Assembly (NCBI GenBank): GCA_030378005.1
Contig: JAUCGF010000080.1
Location: 27,377-91,376, forward strand
Direction: 5' to 3'
Origin: Desulfococcaceae bacterium HSG9
GTDB lineage: Bacteria > Desulfobacterota > Desulfobacteria > Desulfobacterales > JAUCGF01
DNA: 64,000 nucleotides
Below, piece by piece: positions 9,932-17,599 of the stretch. The notes under the pieces were generated by a model that searched no databases, was not told the origin of the DNA, and saw only the letters and a program-made list of their open reading frames with translations. The stretch's first letter is position 1. Each line of letters begins with the position of its first letter. The position numbers and the translations under genes are program-made.

Positions 9932-10023
9932 GAAATCGGATTTTTTAGAAAAATCCGATTTCTCAGAGGAGTTTTAAAGAGGATGTTTCAAAAAAAATCG
10001 GGTTTTTTAGAAAAACCCGATTT
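9932..10023. repeat. Two tandem palindromes after kinase gene (copies 2 and 3)
   Basis: 9932-9962 is a perfect 14-nt-arm copy. 9995-10023 is a related copy with arms aaatcgggttttt. The spacer carries gaggatgtttca, resembling the gaggatgttta at the kinase 3' end, so the second copy looks like a duplication of gene end plus palindrome. The same two-copy arrangement occurs at 27482-27573. Confidence 0.88.
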
Positions 10024-10367
10024 CTTAACGGAAGCATTATGGCCAGATATTGAGCATGGCAGAAAGTAAAGAAGCGCGGTTTGAAATTCCGGCTTAAATC
10101 TGATACTCGTGAATGAATTTGTTTTCCGCCTCGGTAGGGGCTTCCGCAAATAGCCCACCGATTTATCGGTGGGTTCAAAGGCGGCTGCCTGTTGACAGTC
10201 CCGGAGGGACTGCCGCCAACGTCCCGACCTGATAATGGCGGGCGTCCCTCCGGGACAGGGATAAAATTTATGCCTGTATTCCCACCGATAAATCGGTGGG
10301 CTATTGGCGTTCCGCCCCGGCAGGGACAAAAAAAACCTACCCCTGAAATGGACGGGGTGAGTGATGC
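10024..10367. repeat. Intergenic mosaic of short palindromes
   Basis: No gene seen. It holds two copies of cccaccgat/atcggtggg palindromes (10154-10173 and 10281-10300) and two short inverted repeats of opposite polarity, gtcccggagggac (10198-10210) and gtccctccgggac (10244-10256). Such nested palindromes are typical of REP-like elements spread by tyrosine (RAYT/IS200-like) transposases; no such transposase is in the window. Confidence 0.75.
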
Positions 10368-10439
10368 AGGGTGGGTGTAGAGACACGAAACCCACCATTA
10401 ATCGGCATTCGGTGGGTTTCGTGTCTCTACACCCACCCT
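10368..10439. repeat. Long perfect hairpin upstream of kaiC
   Basis: Two perfectly complementary 29-nt arms (outer part agggtgggtgtagagacacg) enclose a 14-nt loop, attaatcggcattc. A degenerate relative with loop attaatcagcattc lies at 56281-56327 between two convergent genes, so this is a dispersed element. Its position 59 nt before the kaiC start puts it in the 5' region of the KaiC operon, where it could act as terminator for upstream transcripts or as a leader structure (inference). Confidence 0.88.
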
Positions 10440-10497
10440 ACAATTCAGGTAGATTATTTTGAGGAAACTCTCTTAAATCATAAAAAAGGAGCAAATT

Positions 10498-12246
10498 ATG
10501 ACTGAAAGTGAAAACACAACTGCAAAACAGTTTCAACTGCCAAAGGTTGAAACCCAAATCAGGGGACTTGACGAGGTGCTGCACGGCGGTTTGCCTGCCG
10601 GGCGGGTGACATTGGTGCGCGGCAAGTCGGGCTGTGGCAAGACCGTCATGTCGTTGGAGTTTCTGTATCGAGGCGCATTGGCCGGAGAAGCCGGTATCTT
10701 TATCGCCTTTGAGGAAAGCGCGGAGCAAGTGCGCCAAAATGCGCTGACAATGGGTTGGGATCTTGCCAGGCTTGAAAAGGAGAACACGCTTTTCATCCTG
10801 GATGCCCGACCCAAAACTGATGTGATTATATCCCAAAATTTCGATGCGGCGGGCCTGCTGGCAATCATCGCGGGCAAGGCTGAAGAGATGAATTGCCGCC
10901 GGATTGTCATCGATGCCTTAGACGCCTTTATCACCATATTTGATGATCCGGCCAAAAGGCGGCTGACAATTCGTGAGCTGCATAGCTGGGTGATGGCACA
11001 CAATCTGACTGCGATCCTGACCATGAAATCCGTGGCAAACTCTGCTGAAACGGAATTTTATGAGTTTCTCAGTTATCTGTCGGATTGTGTTATTTCCCTG
11101 GATCAGCGCATTTTCGAACAGTTGCGAACACGCCGCTTGACCGTGAAAAAGTATCGCGGCTCGGATTTTTCCAGCAGCGAACATTCCTTTGTCGTCTCGG
11201 ACAACGGTATTATGATAATCACGATTTCCCCCACCCAAATCGAACACCATGCGTTAGGTCAAAAAATATCGACAGGCCTGCCGCGGCTCGATACTATTAT
11301 GGATGGAGGTTATCGCCAGTCGGCCTGTGTTTTGTTGAGCGGATCATCCGGCACCGGCAAGACCACTTTTGTCAATATGTTTGCGCAAGCCGCCTGTTCA
11401 CGCGGGGAACATGTGCTCTACATCGCTTTTGAGGAATCAGCCGAGGCGATTATGGGGAATATGCGCAGCGTGGGTATTGATCTCCAACAGGCGACAGACT
11501 CCGGGCGCTTGTGTTACCTGGCGGAATTGCCTGAATCTATGGGGGTGGAAGAGCATCTGGCGCACGCCTTCGAACTGATCAGGACATTTCAACCTCAGCA
11601 CATTATTGTGGATGCCATCTCCGCCTGTAAGCGCATGGGTTCGGAAAAGCAGTTCTTCGATTATCTGTTCCGGCTGGTCAACCATTGCAAGAGGTTTGGA
11701 AAGACGTGTGTGCTTGCCAACCAGGGCAATGTTTTTATCGACGACTTTAAAGCCGACATTACCAATGCCGATTTTTCGTCGCTGTTGGATACCGTGGTTT
11801 TTCTGCGCTATGTCGAAGTCGGCGGCGAGATCAACCGGACGCTGTTGGTGGCAAAATCGCGCGGTTCCCAACACTCGAATCAATATCGTGAATATCGCAT
11901 CACAGATAACGGGATCGACATTCTCGACGTCTATCTCGGCAAAGGCGGCGTATTGACCGGAGCCGCCCGCCAGGAACAGGAAGCGGCGGAATTGGCCGAG
12001 TTCGAAACACGACGGCAAACGATTGATGTGGAACGATTGGAAATTCGCGGTGAGGAATTGCTCTTGCAGCAAACAATTGCGGCGATGGAGGCAAAACTCA
12101 AGGCCCGACGCACGAAACTGGCGATCATGGAGGAAAACGAACAGATTCAGCGTGATGATCGCAACATTAGATCGACAAGTCGGGGATCGGATAATAATAG
12201 CCTTGTGTTGGAACAAGATAAAGGAGGCCTGAAATATGACGACTGA
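10498..12246 (+). CDS. kaiC: KaiC-like double-RecA ATPase
   Basis: 582 residues, AAGGAG 8 nt before ATG. Two KaiC/RecA domains: CI with Walker A GKSGCGKT (42-49) and the catalytic pair E72-E73 in FEES; CII with Walker A GSSGTGKT (282-289) and E312-E313 in FEES. The phosphorylation site of clock KaiC (Ser-Thr) aligns with Ser427-Ser428 in DFSSLLDTVVFLRY, so autophosphorylation is plausible but the dyad is Ser-Ser. A charged coiled-coil tail of about 85 residues follows. This is a non-cyanobacterial KaiC: an ATP-driven hexameric switch likely to bind the KaiB encoded next. KaiA is absent in the window. The stop overlaps the kaiB start by 11 nt. Whether it oscillates or works as an ATP-dependent signalling switch cannot be told from sequence. 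Confidence 0.93.
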   Translation: MTESENTTAKQFQLPKVETQIRGLDEVLHGGLPAGRVTLVRGKSGCGKTVMSLEFLYRGALAGEAGIFIAFEESAEQVRQNALTMGWDLARLEKENTLFILDARPKTDVIISQNFDAAGLLAIIAGKAEEMNCRRIVIDALDAFITIFDDPAKRRLTIRELHSWVMAHNLTAILTMKSVANSAETEFYEFLSYLSDCVISLDQRIFEQLRTRRLTVKKYRGSDFSSSEHSFVVSDNGIMIITISPTQIEHHALGQKISTGLPRLDTIMDGGYRQSACVLLSGSSGTGKTTFVNMFAQAACSRGEHVLYIAFEESAEAIMGNMRSVGIDLQQATDSGRLCYLAELPESMGVEEHLAHAFELIRTFQPQHIIVDAISACKRMGSEKQFFDYLFRLVNHCKRFGKTCVLANQGNVFIDDFKADITNADFSSLLDTVVFLRYVEVGGEINRTLLVAKSRGSQHSNQYREYRITDNGIDILDVYLGKGGVLTGAARQEQEAAELAEFETRRQTIDVERLEIRGEELLLQQTIAAMEAKLKARRTKLAIMEENEQIQRDDRNIRSTSRGSDNNSLVLEQDKGGLKYDD

Positions 12247-12535
12247 TAATAGCAACAATGGGATATACACCTTTACTTTGTTTGTCGCTGATAATAAACC
12301 CAACTCGGCGGCGGCCCGGCGCAATCTGGAGCTGATCTGCCAGACCTGTTTCACCGAACACTTTGAGATCATCATTATTGATATTTTGCAGAATTTCCAG
12401 GCGGCCTTGGATAACGATATTTTGGCATCACCGGCCCTGCTTGCCTCGCTGCCTCATGGAGAAGTCACGATTATCGGCGATCTGAGCGATACGCAGAACG
12501 TTTTGACCGCACTCGGAGTCGCCGGAAATGAGTGA
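12236..12535 (+). CDS. kaiB: KaiB-like thioredoxin-fold protein
   Basis: 99 residues. The KaiB signature is clear: TLFVADNKPNSAAARRNLE at the start of the fold, then IIIIDILQNFQAA, ILASPALL and IIGDLSDTQNVLTALG. KaiB binds the KaiC CI ring and alters its activity and partner binding; metamorphic fold switching is known in cyanobacterial KaiB. The start lies inside the end of kaiC behind AAAGGAGG, and its end overlaps the next kinase by 8 nt, so kaiC, kaiB and the kinase are probably translationally coupled. The length is typical of KaiB, and no SasA-type kinase domain is fused to it. Confidence 0.93.
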   Translation: MTTDNSNNGIYTFTLFVADNKPNSAAARRNLELICQTCFTEHFEIIIIDILQNFQAALDNDILASPALLASLPHGEVTIIGDLSDTQNVLTALGVAGNE

Positions 12536-13586
12536 TAACATGGCTGAAACAAAACCGAGCTACGAAGCGCTTGCCGCTCGTCTCGCCAAAGCGGAATCAT
12601 ATCTTCAAGCCATTCGCAGTGGAAAAGTGGATATAATTGTGGGCGCTGATGCGGCACTTTCCGTGCAGTTGGCCGAAACGCAGCAGGCGCTCGAAAAACG
12701 GACGGAGGAATTAGCCAAAACCAATGTCACTTTGCAAAACGAAGTCGCCGAACATAAACAGGCTCAAGAGGAGTTGGCCAAATATCGCGATCATCTTGAA
12801 GAGCTTGTCGAAGAGCGCACGGCAGAGTTGAGCCGGACGGTCGAGGAAGTCGAGCGGCAGAGATGGGCGATTATGAATGTCTTACAGGACTTAAGCCGGA
12901 GCAATAAAAAGCTGGCTTTGGAAATTGAAGAGCGCAAGCAGGCTGAGGAACAAGTGCAAGCCGCCCTTCGGGAGAAAGAAGTACTCTTAAAAGAAATCCA
13001 TCATCGGGTCAAAAACAATATGCAGGTAATTTCCAGTTTGTTAAGCCTTCAAGCCAATCAAATTGAGGATGAGCACATGCGCGGATTGTTCAAAGAAAGC
13101 CAAAACCGTATCAGATCTATGGCTCTTATCCATGAAAAACTGTATGGAAACAGCGATCTGGCACAGATTGAGTTTGAGGATTATCTCTATACCCTGGCGT
13201 CAAATATTTTTCGCTCTTACCTCAAGACCGGCATACAATTTATCATAGAAGCCGAGGATATATTTCTCGATATTAAAATTGCTATTCCCTGCGGCTTACT
13301 TATCAACGAGTTAATTTCCAATGCTCTGAAATATGCTTTCCCCGAGGGCCGAACGGGAAATATTTATATTACTATGTGTCCAACTGATGATAATGATCTT
13401 GTTATAACTGTACGTGATGACGGCATCGGTTTTCCCGAGGGGATTGACTTTCGTGATACCGACTCGTTCGGTTTGCAACTGGTGAATATGATGGCCGAGC
13501 AACTGTCGGGTACAATAGAACTTAACAGCAAAGAGGGCACAACGTTCATCATAACGTTTCCTGTAAAAGGAGAAGATCATGAGTAA
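12528..13586 (+). CDS. Cytoplasmic HisKA_2-type histidine kinase of the KaiBC operon
   Basis: 352 residues without membrane segment. The N-terminal helix (ARLAKAESYLQAIRSGKVD) resembles openings of kinases found next to kaiBC in other proteobacteria. It is followed by a long coiled coil to about 145, then HisKA_2 with EIHHRVKNNMQ (His159 likely acceptor, His158 next to it) and an HATPase_c ending in DDGIGFPEG and FGLQLVNMMAEQL. It has no PAS or receiver of its own, so the signal may come from KaiB/KaiC (inference). The ATG at 12528 overlaps kaiB; ATG 12540 is an alternative. It overlaps the next gene by 8 nt. The likely phosphate acceptor is the N-terminal receiver of the protein encoded at 13579. 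Confidence 0.92.
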   Translation: MSDNMAETKPSYEALAARLAKAESYLQAIRSGKVDIIVGADAALSVQLAETQQALEKRTEELAKTNVTLQNEVAEHKQAQEELAKYRDHLEELVEERTAELSRTVEEVERQRWAIMNVLQDLSRSNKKLALEIEERKQAEEQVQAALREKEVLLKEIHHRVKNNMQVISSLLSLQANQIEDEHMRGLFKESQNRIRSMALIHEKLYGNSDLAQIEFEDYLYTLASNIFRSYLKTGIQFIIEAEDIFLDIKIAIPCGLLINELISNALKYAFPEGRTGNIYITMCPTDDNDLVITVRDDGIGFPEGIDFRDTDSFGLQLVNMMAEQLSGTIELNSKEGTTFIITFPVKGEDHE

Positions 13587-16500
13587 AAAGAGGATACTTA
13601 TTGTAGAGGATAATCGCCTTGTGGCTAAGGATCTTGCAGGTATCCTCTCCAGGTTGAATTATATTGTTGTCGCCAAAAGTGTTACAGGAGAAGACGCTAT
13701 TGTCCGGGCAGCAGAATTCCAGCCCGATCTGGTGTTGATGGATATTAAACTAAAGGGGAAAATAGATGGGATTGCGGCAGCCGCTCAAATTCGTGAAGAG
13801 TGCGATATTCCTGTCGTTTATGTTACATCTTATTCCGATCCCCAGACACTTGAGCGGGCAAAGATCACCGAACCTTTCGGCTATGTGCTAAAACCCTTTG
13901 AGGAACGTGAGCTTCGCTCCATCGTCGAAATGGCTTTCTACAAAGCTCGGATTGATAAAGAACTAAAGGAAAACCGGCAATGGTTACTCACCACTCTTAA
14001 AAGCATTGGTGAGGCTGTAATTGCCACCGATTCGGCTGGTAATATCAAATTTATGAATCCCATTGCCGAAGGCATGACCGGCTGGCCCCAGGATGAAGCT
14101 AAGGGCAAAGCATTAACTAAGGTATTCCGTGTTATCAATGAGAAAACAGGAGTGGCTATCGTAAACCCTGTAGAAAAAGTTTTTGCCTCCGGTAAAATTG
14201 AGGCTCTGGCAAATCACTCCATTTTAATTGCTAAAGATGGGCGAAAGATACCGATAGACGATTCCGCTGCTCCGATACTGGATGAAAAAGGCAAGATCAG
14301 TGGAGTTGTTTTAACATTTCGGGATATTAACGAGCGCAAGCAGGCGGAAAGGAAGCTGCAAGAGGCTCACGATATACTGCTTATTGCTGAAAAAACAGCA
14401 AAAGCCGGCAGTTGGAAATGGGAACTTAAAACTGACAAGGTCACCTGGTCTGATAACTTATGCCGTCTCCATGGAATTGAGGTTGAAAATTTTGATGGGA
14501 CTTATGAAACCGCCATGCGATTCATTCACCCGGATGACCTGGACTATGTTAAAAAGAGAACCGAATTGTGGTTATCTGAAAAACGCCCCATGTTGTTTGA
14601 GTATCGGATTTTGACACCTGATCATATTGCTAAATTTGTGCGAGGCACAAATCAAATGAACTTCGATCAAGAAGGAAACATTGTAGAAGCCTTTGGTATG
14701 ATTATAGACATCACCGAAAGCAAACTGGCGGAAGAGGCGTTGCGGGAAAGTGAAGAAAAGTGCCGCTTGGTAACCGAAACGTCATCAGCTGGTATTGCCA
14801 GCCTGGATATTCAGGGGAATTTTACCTTTTCCAATGCTGCTTATGCCAAAATGTCAGGTTTTACGAATGAGGAGATAATCGGCAAGAATTTTTCAATCCT
14901 GCTTCCTGATCATCAACTTGAACAGGGTCATAAACTCGTCAGTAAAATTTTGTCCGGTGAAAATGTTGAAGGCGAAATAACGGTCCGGAGGAAAGACGAG
15001 CACGAATTTCCTGTTTACCTCAATGCGGCTCCTATTATCAAACACAAAGAGGTCGTGGGACTCACCGGTATTGTTCAAGACATTACCGAGCGCAAGCAGG
15101 CGGAGAAAGCGCTGCGAGTGAACGAAAGCAGGCTTAAGCAATCTCAGAGAATAGCCCGATTAGGTTATTGGAGCTTGGATTTGGTGACGAATACAGGCTC
15201 ATTGTCCGGAGAAATATACAGGACTTTTGGTATTGACCCCGACACTTATGAAGATACATTTGAAGGTTCCTTGGAAACTTTTTTGGAACTCGTTCATCCC
15301 GAAGATCGGGATAGGGTAAACAAGGCTTATAGAGATTCATTAGAAAACAAAACACCTTATGAAATCGCTCATCGACTGTTGCTCAAAGACGGATCGATTA
15401 AATGGGCTAATGAGATTTGCCGGACTGAGTATGATGAGCATGGCAATCCGCTTCGGTCTGTTGGGACGGTTCAGGATATTACTGACCTCAAGCAGGCGGA
15501 GGAGGCGCTGCGGAAAAGCGAGGAAGAAAAGAACCTGATTCTCAATACCGCAAACGAGATCATCGCCTATCACGACACGGACCACAATCTGAAATGGGCA
15601 AATCAACATTATCTGGACTCGCTTGGCAAGTCGCTCGATGAGGTGGTTGGGAAAAAATGTTACCATAACTGGGGACTGGACAGGGTATGCATGGAATGCC
15701 CGGTTTCAAGAACGATAGACACCGGCATGCCGCAGCAAGACGTATTAACGCCCGATAATCAGCATCATTGGCCTGCTGATCAAGGTTCATGGGAGGTAAA
15801 TGCGGCTCCGGTGAAAGATGCCGCCGGAAATATTGTGGGCGCAATCGAGATCGCACGCGATATCACCGAGCGCAAGCGAGCGGAGAAGGAACTCAAAAAA
15901 GCTAAAGAAGCCGCTGAAGCCGCAAACCGCGCCAAAAGCGCGTTTCTCGCCAACATGAGCCACGAACTGCGCACGCCGCTCAATGCCATCCTGGGCTTTG
16001 CCCAATTGTTGGGTCACGCCACAAACCTTGATTCGGAACAACATGAATATCTCGGCACTATCCGTCGCAGCGGAGACCACCTGCTGGCTCTCATCAACCA
16101 AGTGCTTGATCTGTCAAAGATCGAAGCGGGACGCGCCACGCTCAATGTGACGAATTTCGATCTTTGGGATTTGTCAGATGAGATGGAAGAGATGTTCCGG
16201 CTTCGCGCAAAAAATAAAAGACTTGAATTGCTGTTTGAACGCGCTTCGGACACGCCCCGTTATATACGAACGGATAAAGTCAAATTGCGTCAAATATTGA
16301 TCAATATACTCAACAATGCGATGAAGTTTACGAAAACAGGCGGAATTACCGTGCGCACAGGGGCCGCAGAAATCGGATTTTTCCAAAAAACCCGATTTCC
16401 ACAACCGCAAGAAGTTGCCCCTACATATTTACGATTTGAAATTTCAGACTCAGGCCCCGGAATCGCCCCGGATGAATTAAACAAACTTTTTGAAGCCTTT

Positions 16501-17415
16501 GTGCAGACCCGAACCGGGCGGGAGTCGCATAAAGGCACGGGCTTGGGGCTGGCCATCAGCAAAAGGTTTGTGAAGTTAATGGGCGGAGAGATTAAAGCGG
16601 AAAGCGAAGTCGGGCAGGGAACGACGCTTACATTTCAAATTCCGGCCGGCATGGCAGACGCGTCCGATATTGAAACAGGGGAATCGGCTCGAAAAATCAT
16701 CGCATTGGAACCGAACCAGCCGCATTACCGGATGCTGATCGCCGATGACATAGAGAGCAACCGCCGGCTTCTTATCAACTTATTGAATCCGTTTGATTTT
16801 GAACTGCGAGAAGCCGCTGACGGACAGGAAGCTGTTGAAATATGGAGAGAGTGGCGACCGCACCTGATCTGGATGGATATTCGTATGCCGATAATGGACG
16901 GAATCGAAGCGACAAAGCGCATTCGGAATTACGAATTGGGAATGGGGAACAGGAAAGCTGAAAGAGCGGATTTTTATTCAATTCCTGATTCTGAATTTCA
17001 AAGTCACAATTCCAAAATTATTGCCGTAACCGCCAGCGCTTTTGAAGAAGATCGGAGTGTCGCTATGGTCTCGGGCTGTGATGATTTTATAAGCAAACCT
17101 TTCCATGAATCCGATGTGTTTGACATGATGACAAAGCATCTCGGTGTTCGTTTCGTGTATGAACAAAGCATTGAAACCGATTCCGTCAGAGACGCCGTCG
17201 CTGATAAAAACGTCCTGACTTCCGCAAGATTAAACGCCCTACCCGAAGAGCTGACAGCCGCTTTGAAAACTTCTGCTATAAGAACCGATCCGCAAAACTC
17301 AAACGCAGTTATTGACCGCATTCGGGAACACGATAAACCGTTGGCCGACGCTCTGACCGGGCTGGTTAAAACGTTTCGTTTTGATATTATGCAAGAATTG
17401 TTTGAGGATGTTTAG
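13579..17415 (+). CDS. REC-PAS5 hybrid histidine kinase coupled to KaiBC operon
   Basis: 1278 residues, no membrane helix. N-terminal receiver with Asp55 in LVLMDIKLKG, then five PAS domains (about 130-255, 265-385, 390-510, 515-640, 645-765), the last with KCYHNWGLDRVCMECP, a cysteine pair typical of a PAS subgroup. HisKA His795, HATPase, REC Asp1100 and the shared C-terminal domain follow. Its start overlaps the HisKA_2 kinase gene (AAAGGAGAAGATC before ATG), so it is the fourth gene of kaiC-kaiB-kinase-hybrid kinase. The N-terminal receiver makes it the natural target of the upstream kinase (inference). An in-frame palindrome (16369-16399) lies in the HATPase loop, and the REC has the shared repeat insert. 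Confidence 0.93.
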   Translation: MSKKRILIVEDNRLVAKDLAGILSRLNYIVVAKSVTGEDAIVRAAEFQPDLVLMDIKLKGKIDGIAAAAQIREECDIPVVYVTSYSDPQTLERAKITEPFGYVLKPFEERELRSIVEMAFYKARIDKELKENRQWLLTTLKSIGEAVIATDSAGNIKFMNPIAEGMTGWPQDEAKGKALTKVFRVINEKTGVAIVNPVEKVFASGKIEALANHSILIAKDGRKIPIDDSAAPILDEKGKISGVVLTFRDINERKQAERKLQEAHDILLIAEKTAKAGSWKWELKTDKVTWSDNLCRLHGIEVENFDGTYETAMRFIHPDDLDYVKKRTELWLSEKRPMLFEYRILTPDHIAKFVRGTNQMNFDQEGNIVEAFGMIIDITESKLAEEALRESEEKCRLVTETSSAGIASLDIQGNFTFSNAAYAKMSGFTNEEIIGKNFSILLPDHQLEQGHKLVSKILSGENVEGEITVRRKDEHEFPVYLNAAPIIKHKEVVGLTGIVQDITERKQAEKALRVNESRLKQSQRIARLGYWSLDLVTNTGSLSGEIYRTFGIDPDTYEDTFEGSLETFLELVHPEDRDRVNKAYRDSLENKTPYEIAHRLLLKDGSIKWANEICRTEYDEHGNPLRSVGTVQDITDLKQAEEALRKSEEEKNLILNTANEIIAYHDTDHNLKWANQHYLDSLGKSLDEVVGKKCYHNWGLDRVCMECPVSRTIDTGMPQQDVLTPDNQHHWPADQGSWEVNAAPVKDAAGNIVGAIEIARDITERKRAEKELKKAKEAAEAANRAKSAFLANMSHELRTPLNAILGFAQLLGHATNLDSEQHEYLGTIRRSGDHLLALINQVLDLSKIEAGRATLNVTNFDLWDLSDEMEEMFRLRAKNKRLELLFERASDTPRYIRTDKVKLRQILINILNNAMKFTKTGGITVRTGAAEIGFFQKTRFPQPQEVAPTYLRFEISDSGPGIAPDELNKLFEAFVQTRTGRESHKGTGLGLAISKRFVKLMGGEIKAESEVGQGTTLTFQIPAGMADASDIETGESARKIIALEPNQPHYRMLIADDIESNRRLLINLLNPFDFELREAADGQEAVEIWREWRPHLIWMDIRMPIMDGIEATKRIRNYELGMGNRKAERADFYSIPDSEFQSHNSKIIAVTASAFEEDRSVAMVSGCDDFISKPFHESDVFDMMTKHLGVRFVYEQSIETDSVRDAVADKNVLTSARLNALPEELTAALKTSAIRTDPQNSNAVIDRIREHDKPLADALTGLVKTFRFDIMQELFEDV

Positions 17416-17418
17416 AAA

Positions 17419-17449
17419 GAAATCGGATTTTTTAGAAAAATCCGATTTC
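17419..17449. repeat. 31-bp palindrome (copy 4)
   Basis: Identical in both arms to copy 1, starting 4 nt after the stop codon of the preceding kinase gene, and opening the 121-bp tandem duplication described below. Confidence 0.9.
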
Positions 17450-17452
17450 TTA

Positions 17453-17599
17453 ACGGAACCGAAAGGAGATATGACATTATGATAACAAAAAGACCGACCA
17501 CCGTTCTTATTGTGGATGATGAACCGCGCAATTTAGAAAGAAATCGGGTTTTTTAGAAAAATCCGATTTCTTAACGGAACCGAAAGGAGATATGACATT
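17453..17599 (+). repeat. 121-bp tandem duplication of palindrome plus gene start
   Basis: The leader and first codons of the next gene (ggagatatgacattatgata onwards) occur at 17464 and again 121 bp later, in front of the real gene at 17600. Between them is another palindrome copy at 17540-17570 (arms gaaatcgggttttt and aaaaatccgatttc, one G-T mismatch). The duplicated unit is therefore palindrome, ribosome site and gene start. Confidence 0.88.
17479..17556 (+). pseudogene. 25-codon truncated copy of the kinase start (leader mini-ORF)
   Basis: ATG with its own AAAGGAG ribosome site. It encodes the first 19 residues of the downstream receiver ([19 protein letters not shown]) and then runs into the palindrome, where the loop TAG ends it. 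It is a by-product of the tandem duplication. It may still be translated and could affect expression of the gene at 17600 (inference). Confidence 0.8.

Noticed and set aside
10024..10440. CRISPR array
   Set aside because: The repeats are palindromes of different types at irregular spacing, with no constant repeat-spacer pattern and no cas genes nearby.
12167..12375. Minus-strand frame across kaiC and kaiB (part of 11437-12375)
   Set aside because: It lies opposite two clear Kai family genes and has no recognisable domain.
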